In this document: positions 24,864 through 33,396 of the stretch, piece after piece | How the letters are laid out: each line of letters begins with the position of its first letter | Position numbering within the stretch: position 1 is the stretch's first letter | Source: an uncultured Lachnospiraceae bacterium | GTDB taxonomy: Bacteria > Bacillota > Clostridia > Lachnospirales > Lachnospiraceae | NCBI GenBank assembly: GCA_900548905.1 | Contig: URMK01000036.1 | Location: 1 to 64,000, forward strand | DNA length: 64,000 nucleotides | Direction: 5' to 3' | Translations under genes and position numbers: made by a program | The notes under the pieces: generated by a model | Told to the model about the DNA's origin: nothing | Database searches by the model: none | The model's input: the letters and a program-made list of their open reading frames with translations, nothing else

Positions 24864-26468
24864 ATGGAAATAACGAGATACCAGGACGCAGCAATTGATT
24901 CCCGCATACTTCGTGCCGTGGAGGAAATGGGTTTTGTAGACATGACACCTATACAGGAGCAGGCAATACCCGTATTATTGGAAAGAAAAGATGTAATTGG
25001 CCAGGCACAGACGGGAACCGGTAAAACAGCGGCCTTCGGAATCCCGGTTATACAGAATACAGATCCGGATAACAGGAACCTGCAGGCAGTGGTTCTGTGT
25101 CCGACCAGGGAGCTGGCGATTCAGGCGGCAGATGAGATGCGCCGTTTTGCCAAATATATGCATGGAGTCAAGATTCTCCCTATTTACGGTGGCCAGGACA
25201 TTAACCGCCAGATAAAGGCATTGAAGGGCGGTGTTCAGATTATTGTGGGAACCCCGGGCCGTGTGATGGATCATATGCGCCGCCATACCCTTAGGATGGA
25301 GCAGGTGAATATGGTGGTTTTGGATGAGGCTGACGAAATGCTGAATATGGGCTTCCGCGAGGATATCGAGACCATCCTCCAGGGAATTCCCTCCGAGCAT
25401 CAGACCGCATTGTTTTCCGCAACGATGCCCAAGCCGATTCTGGAAATCACGGATACCTACCAGAAGGATGCGGTATATCTGAAGATGACAAGGCAGGAAC
25501 TGACCATTCCTCTTGTAAAGCAGTATTATTATCGGGTTAACAGCCAGATTAAGGTGGAAGTGACAAGCCGTCTTCTGGATTATTATGGCATACAGAGATC
25601 CCTCATTTTCTGTAATACCAAGAGAATGGTGGATGAGCTTTCCGAGACTTTGAAAAACAAAGGCTATGCAGCGGAAGGCCTGCATGGGGATCTTTCCCAG
25701 AATCAGAGAGATACGGTGATGAACCGTTTCCGCAGCGGCAACCTGCAGATCCTGATTGCCACGGATGTGGCAGCCAGAGGAATCGATGTGGATGATGTGG
25801 AAGCTGTATTCAATTATGATCTTCCGCAGGATATCGAGTACTATGTGCACCGCATCGGACGTACCGGCAGAGCAGGAAGAGAAGGACGTTCCTTCACTTT
25901 TGTTTCCAACCGGGAGATGTACCGGCTCAGGGATATTGAAAGAAGCTGCAAAACCACAATACAGGAAAGAAAGGTTCCCTCTGCATCGGATATTGTTTCC
26001 ATTAAAGCGGAAAAAGCGCTCCGTGCGGCGTTTGACCTTTTGGAGGGGGATTCCCTTAAGAACCTGACGGAAATGGTGGAAAGAAAAGTAGAAGATTGTG
26101 AATACAGCGCCGCAGAGCTTGCTGCCGCGTTCCTGAAGCTTCAGATGGGGGAAGAACCCCAGGAAATCGCAGAGGTGCTTCCGGAAAGAAGACGGAGTTA
26201 TGCAAAAGGCAGCCGGGATTTCCGCGACGGACGCCAGGACAGGGGCAGAAGCAGGAATGCAGGAAGTTCCGATGGCAGAAGGCAGCGTTTCTCTGATGAC
26301 AGAGGCGGGGAACGACGCAGATACAGAGATACCGCTTCCGGAAAAGATACGAGGGGCGAACGGAACCACGGTTCCGAACGGAGCTACAGTTCCGGGAGCA
26401 GCTATGGCACCGGACGCCGTCAGGCGGAAAATGCCGGACGCAGGGAAAAAGACAGACGCATTGGTTAA
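24864..26468 (+). CDS. DEAD-box ATP-dependent RNA helicase (CshA/DeaD type)
   Basis: RNA helicase of 534 residues that unwinds structured RNA, typically in ribosome assembly, mRNA decay or cold adaptation. Motifs: Q motif near 24-32, AQTGTGKT (48-55), PTREL (80-84), DEAD (154-157), SAT, then the helicase C domain with HRIGRTGRAG. After about residue 430 comes a long Arg/Gly/Ser/Asp-rich tail, an unstructured RNA-binding extension found in CshA/DeaD homologues. Ribosome binding site AAGGAAGG. Likely controlled by the promoter-terminator pair upstream, as helicases of this type are often attenuated or autoregulated. Confidence 0.93.
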   Translation: MEITRYQDAAIDSRILRAVEEMGFVDMTPIQEQAIPVLLERKDVIGQAQTGTGKTAAFGIPVIQNTDPDNRNLQAVVLCPTRELAIQAADEMRRFAKYMHGVKILPIYGGQDINRQIKALKGGVQIIVGTPGRVMDHMRRHTLRMEQVNMVVLDEADEMLNMGFREDIETILQGIPSEHQTALFSATMPKPILEITDTYQKDAVYLKMTRQELTIPLVKQYYYRVNSQIKVEVTSRLLDYYGIQRSLIFCNTKRMVDELSETLKNKGYAAEGLHGDLSQNQRDTVMNRFRSGNLQILIATDVAARGIDVDDVEAVFNYDLPQDIEYYVHRIGRTGRAGREGRSFTFVSNREMYRLRDIERSCKTTIQERKVPSASDIVSIKAEKALRAAFDLLEGDSLKNLTEMVERKVEDCEYSAAELAAAFLKLQMGEEPQEIAEVLPERRRSYAKGSRDFRDGRQDRGRSRNAGSSDGRRQRFSDDRGGERRRYRDTASGKDTRGERNHGSERSYSSGSSYGTGRRQAENAGRREKDRRIG

Positions 26469-26600
26469 TTATAGGGAAAACAGCGAGCTGCTGCCGGGAA
26501 ATAGCCTGGCGGCGGCTTATTTTTTCGAATATCTTTCATAAACAGGAAGTGGGAGGGAATACCTTTAAGAAAAGAAATTTTTTGTTTATGGAGGAAACTT

Positions 26601-27086
26601 ATGCTACAATTAATGACGGACGGAATCCTGCGGTTCCTGGCAAACCAGCCCCAGGCATTTGCCCACGTGAGGGGGTCCGAGAGCTTCCCTGACGTACAGG
26701 GCCTGGTTACTTTTTATGATTTTTTCGAAGGGACCATTGTTATGGCAGATATTTCCGGGCTGCCGGATTCGGAGGAACCCTGTGAAAGAAAATTTTACGG
26801 ATTCCATATTCATGAAGGGGCGTCCTGCACCGGGAATGAAACGGATCCCTTCGCGGATGCCGGAGCTCATTATAATCCGGACGGCTGCCCTCATCCTGCC
26901 CATGCAGGAGATATGCCTGTGCTGGAGGGAAACAGGGGCAGGGCCTGGCTGGCCTTCTACACGGAACGCTTTACCCCTGCCCAGGTCAGGGGTAAAACAG
27001 TAATCGTCCATGACATGGCGGATGATTACCATTCCCAGCCCTCCGGGGACTCCGGACAAAAGATGGCCTGCGGGATTATCCAGTAA
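26601..27086 (+). CDS. Cu/Zn superoxide dismutase family protein
   Basis: Protein of 161 residues with the Cu/Zn SOD signature GFHIHEG. The metal ligands are all present: His69, His71 and His137 (copper), His90 (bridging), His98, His101 and Asp104 (zinc), plus the Cys76/Cys157 disulfide pair and the SQPSGDSG segment. The N-terminus is not a signal peptide, so the protein should stay in the cytoplasm, unusual for bacterial Cu/Zn SOD, which is generally exported. Starts after GGAGG. Apparently monocistronic. It should dismutate superoxide, protecting an anaerobe during oxygen exposure. Confidence 0.9.
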   Translation: MLQLMTDGILRFLANQPQAFAHVRGSESFPDVQGLVTFYDFFEGTIVMADISGLPDSEEPCERKFYGFHIHEGASCTGNETDPFADAGAHYNPDGCPHPAHAGDMPVLEGNRGRAWLAFYTERFTPAQVRGKTVIVHDMADDYHSQPSGDSGQKMACGIIQ

Positions 27087-27088
27087 GC

Positions 27089-27117
27089 TTGCATGGGAAA
27101 AAAGGAAAGTGTATAAT
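27089..27117 (+). promoter_or_regulatory. Promoter of the pseudouridine synthase gene
   Basis: TTGCAT (27089-27094), 17-bp spacer, TATAAT (27112-27117), 45 bases before the start at 27162. It begins inside or immediately after the SOD stop codon region. Confidence 0.65.
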
Positions 27118-27161
27118 ACCAATAATATGCTTATTTTTAGTGAATACGAAACGAGGAAAAT

Positions 27162-27884
27162 ATGAACGATAATAATAGTCAGGAACGCTTAAATAAATAT
27201 CTGGCCGACTGCGGGATTTGCTCCCGCAGGGAGGCCGATCGCATGATTGAGGCCGGCAGGGTTACGGTGAACAAAGTTCCCGCATCCATGGGAATGCGGG
27301 TTTCCGGTACGGAGGACATCGCGGTTGACGGACGGCTGCTGGATAAGAAGGATCGTAAGGTAGTTCTTGCTTACTACAAACCGGTAGGCGTTACCTGCAC
27401 GGAAAAAGATAAATACGCGGAAAAAACCATACGGGATGCCATAGATTATCCCATCCGGGTTACCTACGCGGGCAGGCTGGACAAGGACTCGGAGGGGCTG
27501 CTTCTATTGACAAACGACGGGGATTTAATCAACGGTCTGATGCGGGCTTCCAATTATCATGAAAAAGAATACCTGGTCAGGGTAAACAAGCCTGTGACGG
27601 ATACCTTTTTGCAGAAGATGGCGGAAGGTGTTTTTCTGAAGGAGCTTAATGTACAGACCCGCCCCTGTCAGGTGGAGAAGGAAGGAAAATTTGTGTTCCG
27701 CATCGTTCTTACCCAGGGGCTTAACCGGCAGATCCGCCGGATGTGCCGTGCTTTGGGATTTGACGCACAGGGAATAAAAAGAGTGCGTGTGGCCAATATT
27801 ACCATTGGAAAGCTGAAGCCGGGAAATTACCGTCTGCTGACAGGAGAGGAATTGGAGGAGCTTTACGGGCTGCTGGATTCCTGA
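27162..27884 (+). CDS. 23S rRNA pseudouridine synthase (RsuA/RluB/RluF family)
   Basis: Protein of 240 residues: N-terminal S4 RNA-binding domain (residues 8-60, RLNKYLADCGICSRREAD), then the pseudouridine synthase fold with catalytic Asp107 in AGRLDKDSEGLLLLTNDG and the GLNRQIRRMC segment that is characteristic of the RluF branch. It would isomerise a uridine in 23S rRNA. Which uridine is modified cannot be settled from sequence alone. It has its own promoter and is followed 41 bases later by ligA. Confidence 0.88.
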   Translation: MNDNNSQERLNKYLADCGICSRREADRMIEAGRVTVNKVPASMGMRVSGTEDIAVDGRLLDKKDRKVVLAYYKPVGVTCTEKDKYAEKTIRDAIDYPIRVTYAGRLDKDSEGLLLLTNDGDLINGLMRASNYHEKEYLVRVNKPVTDTFLQKMAEGVFLKELNVQTRPCQVEKEGKFVFRIVLTQGLNRQIRRMCRALGFDAQGIKRVRVANITIGKLKPGNYRLLTGEELEELYGLLDS

Positions 27885-27925
27885 AAGCGTGCGGGAAACG
27901 GAGAGTAAAAGGAGATTGGCAGGTA

Positions 27926-29890
27926 ATGGATAAGACTGCAAGAATGAAGGAATTGATTGCGGCACTGAATGAAGCGTCCCGGGCGTATTATGCCCAGGAC
28001 AGAGAGATCATGAGCAATTATGAATACGATAAGCTGTATGATGAACTGACATCCCTTGAGGAAGAAACGGGGACTGTTATGGCAGGAAGCCCGACGGTTA
28101 CCGTGGGTTTTGAAGCGGTTGATGAGCTTCCCAAGGAACGACATGAAAGCCCCATGCTGTCCTTGGGCAAAACGAAAAGCAGAGAGGATTTGCAGGACTG
28201 GCTGGGGGAACAGAAGGGACTGCTTTCCTGGAAGCTGGACGGGCTGACGATCGTGCTCACTTACAGGGACGGGCAGCTTTTTAAAGCGGTAACAAGAGGG
28301 AACGGGGAAATAGGCGAAGTGATTACCCCGAATGCCAGGGTATTCGTTAACCTGCCGCTGTCCATTCCTTTTAAGGGAGAACTGGTCATCCGCGGAGAGG
28401 CTGTTATCACCTACGAGGATTTCCGCAAAATCAACGAACAGATTGAAGATGCGGATGCCCGTTACAAAAACCCCAGGAATCTTTGTTCCGGTTCCGTAAG
28501 ACAGCTGAATAACGAAATAACGGCACAGAGAAATGTCCGCTTTTTTGCCTTTGCACTCGTGAAGGCGGACGGGGCGGATTTTAAGAATTCACGGAAAGAA
28601 CAGTTTTGCTTCCTGCAGGAACAGGGCTTTGAGGTTGTGGAATATAAAGAAGTGGATGGGGAAACGCTTCTTTCCGCCGTGGAAGAGTTTGAGAATAAAG
28701 TGGCAGGCTACCCGGTGCCGTCGGACGGCCTGGTGCTGATTTATGACGATATTGCCTATGGACTTTCCCTGGGACGTACAGCTAAATTCCCAAGGGATTC
28801 CATCGCTTTTAAATGGGCGGATGAAACCGCGGAAACAACGCTGCAGGAAATGGAATGGAGTGCCAGCAGGACGGGGCTCATCAATCCGGTTGCCATATTC
28901 GATCCCGTGGAACTGGAGGGGACGACGGTGAGCCGCGCGAGCGTGCATAATATCAGCATTGTACGGAGCCTGAAGCTGGGACTCGGAGACCGTATCACTG
29001 TCTATAAGGCTAATATGATAATCCCTCAGATAGCGGAAAACCTGACAGGCAGCGACACCCTGCCCATTCCCGACACCTGCCCCGTATGCGGGGGAGCCAC
29101 CAGGATTGAACAGGTGAACGATGTGCAGTCCCTGTACTGTACCAATCCCGACTGCGATGCCAAAAAGCTGAAGGCCTTTACTCTTTTTGTCAGCCGGGAT
29201 GCCCTTAATATTGACGGACTGTCCGAGGCTACTCTGGAAAAATTTCTGGGAAAAGGCTACCTCCATACCTTTGCCGATTTGTTCCATCTGCAAAAATACG
29301 AGGAAGATATCATAGAGATGGAGGGATTTGGCGAAAAATCCTTCCGGAATCTGATGGACAGCCTGGAAAAAGCAAAAAAAACAACGCTGCCCAGAGTGAT
29401 CTACGGTCTGGGAATTGCCAATATCGGTCTGGCGAATGCCAAAATGCTCTGCCGGGAATATCACGATGATTTAGAACGTATGATACAGGCGGATGTGGAG
29501 GAACTGAGTCTGATTGACGGCATCGGAGGAGTGATTGCGGGAACCTTCCATGATTACTGGCAGTCCGAAAAAAACAGGGAGAATATGCATAAGCTCCTGA
29601 AGGAACTGGAAATCGAACAGATAGAGGTGGACGAGGCGTCGCTCACCCTGCAGGGGAAGGTATTCGTGGTAACGGGAAGCCTGACGCATTTTGAAGGGCG
29701 GAGTGCACTGAAAGAGCTGATTGAAAGCAAGGGGGGGAAGGTGACCGGAAGTGTTACCGGCAAGACCACCTGCCTGATTAACAATGACTACGCTTCCAAT
29801 TCCTCCAAGAACAAAAAAGCAAAGGAGCTTGAGGTCCCTATTGTTACGGAAGAAGATTTTATGAGACAATATCTGGATATGGAGGTATAA
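27926..29890 (+). CDS. NAD-dependent DNA ligase LigA
   Basis: Ligase of 654 residues that seals nicks in DNA during replication and repair. Domains: Ia/adenylation domain with active-site Lys103 in WKLDGLT, OB fold, four-cysteine zinc finger (CPVCGG and CTNPDC), helix-hairpin-helix repeats and a C-terminal BRCT domain (from about 580). The usual KxDG neighbourhood reads KLDGLT, and the zinc finger is followed by DAKK rather than the common PAQ, so it is a divergent but complete member. Start after AAAAGGAG. It is 3 bases from metA, so the two are probably cotranscribed. Confidence 0.93.
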   Translation: MDKTARMKELIAALNEASRAYYAQDREIMSNYEYDKLYDELTSLEEETGTVMAGSPTVTVGFEAVDELPKERHESPMLSLGKTKSREDLQDWLGEQKGLLSWKLDGLTIVLTYRDGQLFKAVTRGNGEIGEVITPNARVFVNLPLSIPFKGELVIRGEAVITYEDFRKINEQIEDADARYKNPRNLCSGSVRQLNNEITAQRNVRFFAFALVKADGADFKNSRKEQFCFLQEQGFEVVEYKEVDGETLLSAVEEFENKVAGYPVPSDGLVLIYDDIAYGLSLGRTAKFPRDSIAFKWADETAETTLQEMEWSASRTGLINPVAIFDPVELEGTTVSRASVHNISIVRSLKLGLGDRITVYKANMIIPQIAENLTGSDTLPIPDTCPVCGGATRIEQVNDVQSLYCTNPDCDAKKLKAFTLFVSRDALNIDGLSEATLEKFLGKGYLHTFADLFHLQKYEEDIIEMEGFGEKSFRNLMDSLEKAKKTTLPRVIYGLGIANIGLANAKMLCREYHDDLERMIQADVEELSLIDGIGGVIAGTFHDYWQSEKNRENMHKLLKELEIEQIEVDEASLTLQGKVFVVTGSLTHFEGRSALKELIESKGGKVTGSVTGKTTCLINNDYASNSSKNKKAKELEVPIVTEEDFMRQYLDMEV

Positions 29891-29893
29891 GAA

Positions 29894-30808
29894 ATGCCGA
29901 TTAAAGTACAAAGCGATCTGCCTGCACGGGCGATATTGGAAAATGAAAATATCTTTGTTATGGATGAATACCGGGCGCAGCATCAGGATATGCGCCCCCT
30001 TCAGATATGTATTCTCAATCTGATGCCGGTCAAACAGGATACGGAGCTTCAGCTTCTCCGCTCCCTTTCTAATACGCCGCTTCAGGTGGATGTATCCTTT
30101 ATGAAGATGAACAGCCATACATCTTTGAATACCTCCCCCACCCATTTGAATAAGTTTTATAATACCTTTGATGAACTGAAAACAAACAAATTCGACGGCC
30201 TGATTATCACCGGGGCTCCTGTGGAACAGATCCCGTTTGAAGAGGTGGATTACTGGCCGGAGCTTTGCGAGATCATGGAATGGTCCAAAAGCCATGTGAC
30301 AAGTACCTTCCATATATGCTGGGGAGCGCAGGCCGGTTTGTATTATCATTTCGGCTTAAATAAGGTCCTGCTGCCGGAGAAACTGTTCGGTGTGTTTTCC
30401 CATAAGGTATCCAACCGGAAGGTGCCGCTGGTGAGAGGGTTTGACGATTACTTCTACATACCGCACAGCCGTCATACTACCGTCCCCGCCGAAGAAATCC
30501 ATGCCTGCAGGGAACTCATGGTCATGGCGGAGTCGGAGGAAGCCGGCGTGCTTCTGGCTATGGCGGGAGAGGGGAAGCAGATCTTTGTCATGGGACATCC
30601 GGAATATGACAGATATACCCTACATAACGAATATATGCGGGACAAGGAAAAAGATCTGCCGATACAGGTGCCTGTCAATTATTATCCGGAGAATGACTTT
30701 ACCCGGAGACCGACCCTGCTCTGGAGATCCCACTGCAATGATTTGTATACCAACTGGCTGAATTATTACGTATACCAGGCGACACCCTATGATCTCGGTG
30801 AGATATAG
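29894..30808 (+). CDS. Homoserine O-acetyltransferase (MetA family)
   Basis: First enzyme of methionine synthesis from homoserine, 304 residues. Catalytic Cys142 (HICWGAQAG) and the His/Glu partners of the MetA glutaminase-like fold are recognisable (for example MGHPEYD near residue 235). Residue 111 is Glu (GAPVEQIPFEEV). In this family a Glu at 111 favours acetyl-CoA and a Gly favours succinyl-CoA, so the enzyme probably makes O-acetylhomoserine. Starts 4 bases after ligA. Followed by an inverted repeat (CCGGAATG 30832, CATTCCGG 30874) and a strong terminator. Confidence 0.93.
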   Translation: MPIKVQSDLPARAILENENIFVMDEYRAQHQDMRPLQICILNLMPVKQDTELQLLRSLSNTPLQVDVSFMKMNSHTSLNTSPTHLNKFYNTFDELKTNKFDGLIITGAPVEQIPFEEVDYWPELCEIMEWSKSHVTSTFHICWGAQAGLYYHFGLNKVLLPEKLFGVFSHKVSNRKVPLVRGFDDYFYIPHSRHTTVPAEEIHACRELMVMAESEEAGVLLAMAGEGKQIFVMGHPEYDRYTLHNEYMRDKEKDLPIQVPVNYYPENDFTRRPTLLWRSHCNDLYTNWLNYYVYQATPYDLGEI

Positions 30809-30922
30809 AGTTTGCCGGGGAAACAGAAGAACCGGAATGGTAAAGTCCGCTTATCACAATCATAAATAAGGAACATTCCGGCATAACAGTATGATTTGAG
30901 AGGCGGTGTATGGAATAACGGC

Positions 30923-30959
30923 AGCCCCGGGGAGAGACGATCCCTCCGGGGCTTTTTTT
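30923..30959 (+). terminator. Terminator of the ligA-metA operon
   Basis: AGCCCCGG (30923-30930) pairs with CCGGGGCT (30946-30953), followed by seven T. Confidence 0.92.
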
Positions 30960-31034
30960 GTATTGGAAGTGTGCCGGAAGTGCCGTAGGAACGGGTGCAA
31001 AATGTAAGGTGCCGTCAATTTTCCTTACATACCC

Positions 31035-31298
31035 TCAATTGCCGGGACAATCAAAGCAAAACAGCGCATTAAAATCAATCCCTACAATATCTACATAGGC
31101 AATTAAAAAATCCACCGAAGGATTCACGTTTCCCTGTTCTATCCGGGTCATATTATAGCTGTTTGTAGGTACACCCCTAAGCTGCAGTTCTCTAATTACA
31201 TCCACCTCTTTAAGGCCCCTGGCTTTTCTGTATTTTCTTATGTTTGCCCCGATTCGGTTAATACAGCCGGTCTGGATGATTTTTTCGTTTTTTGCCAT
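31035..31298 (-). CDS. XRE-family helix-turn-helix regulator
   Basis: Small DNA-binding protein of 87 residues with a Cro/CI-type HTH (about 16-72; IGANIRKYRKARGLKEVDV and the MTRIEQGNVNPSVDFL recognition region). The ribosome binding site is weak (AAGAGAA). It is divergent from a small gene of unknown function; the gap holds a perfect ATAATAA/TTATTAT dyad that could be its operator. It may be autoregulatory. Whether the two divergent genes are a functional pair is not known. Confidence 0.82.
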   Translation of the reverse strand: MAKNEKIIQTGCINRIGANIRKYRKARGLKEVDVIRELQLRGVPTNSYNMTRIEQGNVNPSVDFLIAYVDIVGIDFNALFCFDCPGN

Positions 31299-31354
31299 AA
31301 TTACATTCTCTTAATAATGAAATCTGTGGATACATAATAATTTTCATATTGCAA

Positions 31355-31371
31355 TAATAATGGTTATTATG
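31355..31371. promoter_or_regulatory. Candidate operator between the XRE gene and divergent small gene
   Basis: Perfect 7-bp inverted repeat ATAATAA and TTATTAT around TGG. It is short and AT-rich, so chance occurrence is possible, but it sits between divergent promoters beside an HTH gene. Confidence 0.35.
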
Positions 31372-31381
31372 TGTAGAAAAG

Positions 31382-31411
31382 TTGCACAATATGCAGTTTT
31401 AGCATTATAAT
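31382..31411 (+). promoter_or_regulatory. Promoter of the small gene at 31460
   Basis: TTGCAC (31382-31387), 18-bp spacer, TATAAT (31406-31411). Confidence 0.6.
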
Positions 31412-31459
31412 AGCTGTAAGTTGTGTGGCTCAGGCAAAAGAGAGTGAGTGGAGGTAAAT

Positions 31460-31648
31460 ATGAATTTATATATATCCAAAGAAGATGTGACAAATGTATT
31501 GACTGAAAGACTGAAAATCCTGACAAATGAAGATGTTCCGGATGATGAAGAGGTAAAAGTCATATTAGATGCCTTAGATTATTATGCACCTATAATGCAG
31601 TCGGCAGTAGATGAAAGTTATTTAAATTTTATTGACCGGTATTTGTAA
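31460..31648 (+). CDS. Small acidic protein of unknown function
   Basis: Protein of 62 residues, acidic (DVPDDEEVKVILDAL), predicted helical, without membrane segment or known motif. The ATG at 31460 has GTGGAGG 6 bases before it; a GTG at 31448 is an alternative. It has its own promoter and lies opposite an XRE regulator. It could be an antitoxin-like or regulatory partner, but nothing in the sequence proves that. Confidence 0.6.
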   Translation: MNLYISKEDVTNVLTERLKILTNEDVPDDEEVKVILDALDYYAPIMQSAVDESYLNFIDRYL

Positions 31649-31675
31649 CAAAGGAAAAGACCGTATTTCTTACTG

Positions 31676-31704
31676 TTTACAGAAAAATGGCTGTTTGCTA
31701 TAAT
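31676..31704 (+). promoter_or_regulatory. Promoter of the DUF4317-like gene
   Basis: TTTACA (31676-31681), 17-bp spacer, TATAAT (31699-31704), about 95 bases before the start at 31802. Confidence 0.6.
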
Positions 31705-31801
31705 AAGAGACAGCTTATAAATTGCGGCATTTACTGCGGCCGTACGGCGTCGGCGGGCTGATAAGCCGGGCTGCAGCTGACAGAAAGGGAACGGACGGAA
31801 G

Positions 31802-32461
31802 ATGATAAACAGAGAAGACATGCTGGAGCTGACCAGGCGGATGACTCTTTCCCGGACATCATTTGACAGAATCGCAGGCTGTTATGTGGATGAGGACGGG
31901 GATTTTGAGGGGAGCTTTAATACCAACTTCCTGAAGCTGCCGGCAGCGGAGAGATCCAAAAAACTGCAGCTGGCGAAGGCAATCCCTTTTTCTCCCACGA
32001 ATGTAAACCTCAAAGAATATGAATTTCCGCAATGTGTGCAAAAACCGGGGAGTATGTGGCAGCTGCTTCTGTCCATGAACGAATGCGGCCTGAAGAATGA
32101 TGCGCTGATGGATACCTTTTATGATATCGTGATGGAACGCTATCAGACGGAATCGGAGTATGCGGTTCTTGTGTTCCATGGGCGTTATGATATTCCCGTG
32201 AAGGCTTCGGATAAGGAAAGCCTGTGGGAGTCGGAGGAAGTATTTGAATATATGGTTTGTGCCATTTGTCCTTTGCTGGGAGAATATGAGCCGGGGGATC
32301 CGGAATGCGGATTCCTGTTTCCTGCTTTTACGGACAGGAGCAGGGATTTGAATCACATAGCGGTATTCCAGGCGGATGCCGGACGGCCTCACACAGAAAT
32401 ACTTGAGGTTTTGGGGGTGGATTGGGAAAACGGAAAGCATGGTTTTAATACCGGGAGGTAA
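31802..32461 (+). CDS. DUF4317 family protein, short form
   Basis: Protein of 219 residues resembling the N-terminal part of DUF4317 proteins common in Clostridia: the start INREDMLELTRRM, the GCYVDEDG segment near residue 27 and a middle region typical of the family. Family members are usually around 380 residues, so this copy lacks roughly the C-terminal 40 percent. No frameshifted remainder was seen downstream, where a lipoprotein gene begins 4 bases later. Function unknown. Ribosome binding site is weak. Confidence 0.7.
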   Translation: MINREDMLELTRRMTLSRTSFDRIAGCYVDEDGDFEGSFNTNFLKLPAAERSKKLQLAKAIPFSPTNVNLKEYEFPQCVQKPGSMWQLLLSMNECGLKNDALMDTFYDIVMERYQTESEYAVLVFHGRYDIPVKASDKESLWESEEVFEYMVCAICPLLGEYEPGDPECGFLFPAFTDRSRDLNHIAVFQADAGRPHTEILEVLGVDWENGKHGFNTGR

Positions 32462-32464
32462 CGG

Positions 32465-33118
32465 ATGAAGAAATATTTTTTGATAATCGCAGTAGTTTTT
32501 ACGTTGACTTCTGCTGCCTGCGGCGTTAAGAAACCCGTGGAAGCGCCATCCGTGGATACAGCGGAAACAGCCTCCGAAACGGAGGGTGATACGCAGGAGG
32601 GGGACAGCACACCGGAAGAGAGTTCACAGGAGCCGGAGGCGGGAACTTCGGGGGTACCGGAGGAGGAAGGCCTTATCCTGACCAGCGCGCCTGCGCTTTA
32701 TCTTTCCGACATGCTTTCAAGTACATGGAACCGGACGGAACTTCATTCCGGTAATTATTCATGGAGCTATGTGGAAAAGGGGGAAACAGTCAGCATGGTA
32801 GCCTGCGGGACGCATCCTCTGGATGAAAACAGTGGCGGGCAGGATAAGCTGAAACTTCCGGAATACAACGGGATCGATTTTGTTTCATATACCGTTTCCT
32901 GTGATGTCACCCCTGATCGTATTGTGGTAAGGGCATGGGACGCCTCCGAAGAGGGGAATATACAGGCGGAACCGGATTCCGAGACAGATTATGCGGAAAC
33001 CTTATTCGTCGAACTGAAACCGGATAGAATTTATGAAATTACTGCGGTATGGGAGGAAGAACTGCTGGAGGAAAGAGGCTTCTGCGGCGAAGCTTCCTAT
33101 GAATTGCGGACGGAATAA
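32465..33118 (+). CDS. Uncharacterised lipoprotein
   Basis: Predicted lipoprotein of 217 residues: signal peptide with lipobox SAAC (Cys19), then a Glu/Thr/Ser-rich low-complexity stretch (about 25-70) and a compact domain rich in Trp, Tyr and Val with no motif I recognise. Four bases after the DUF4317-like gene, so probably cotranscribed. It would be anchored on the outer membrane face. Followed by a terminator at 33186. Confidence 0.65.
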   Translation: MKKYFLIIAVVFTLTSAACGVKKPVEAPSVDTAETASETEGDTQEGDSTPEESSQEPEAGTSGVPEEEGLILTSAPALYLSDMLSSTWNRTELHSGNYSWSYVEKGETVSMVACGTHPLDENSGGQDKLKLPEYNGIDFVSYTVSCDVTPDRIVVRAWDASEEGNIQAEPDSETDYAETLFVELKPDRIYEITAVWEEELLEERGFCGEASYELRTE

Positions 33119-33185
33119 GAAAGCAGCGTCTGTGTGCGGTATAAGCGGCGCACGGGAAGCGGACAATAAAATAGAGGTGTGGTAT

Positions 33186-33218
33186 GCGGCATAGTCTGTT
33201 TGGGGCTATGCTGCTTTT
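33186..33218 (+). terminator. Terminator of the lipoprotein operon
   Basis: GCGGCATAG (33186-33194) pairs with CTATGCTGC (33206-33214, one G-U pair), then TTTT. Confidence 0.7.
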
Positions 33219-33324
33219 GACTGAATAGAAGGGAACGCATCAATTGAAACCATTTTTATAACTACAAAAAAAATGTACTAAAAGCCTCGTTTGCATACCT
33301 TTTGTATAAAATAAATAATAAATA

Positions 33325-33353
33325 TTGAAAAATATCAGATGACAATATATAAT
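33325..33353 (+). promoter_or_regulatory. Promoter of the second sugar importer operon
   Basis: TTGAAA (33325-33330), 17-bp spacer, TATAAT (33348-33353). Expected start near 33360, giving a leader of about 225 bases. Confidence 0.7.
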
Positions 33354-33382
33354 AAGTGCATAAATAACACAAAAGACAAAGG

Positions 33383-33396
33383 TGATAGCGCTATCA
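33383..33396. promoter_or_regulatory. Perfect palindrome, LacI-family or CcpA-like operator
   Basis: TGATAGCGCTATCA, a perfect 14-bp dyad with a central CG, about 25-35 bases downstream of the predicted transcription start. It fits the general form of LacI-family sites and differs at one position from the catabolite (cre) consensus. Position suggests a roadblock-type repression site for the importer operon. Confidence 0.6.

Noticed and set aside
24975..26369. Minus-strand reading frame of 464 codons
   Set aside because: Antisense shadow of the DEAD-box helicase; no motifs and no ribosome binding site.
29731..29745. Seven-G run in ligA as another phase-variable tract
   Set aside because: The reading frame is intact through it and ligA is an essential housekeeping gene.
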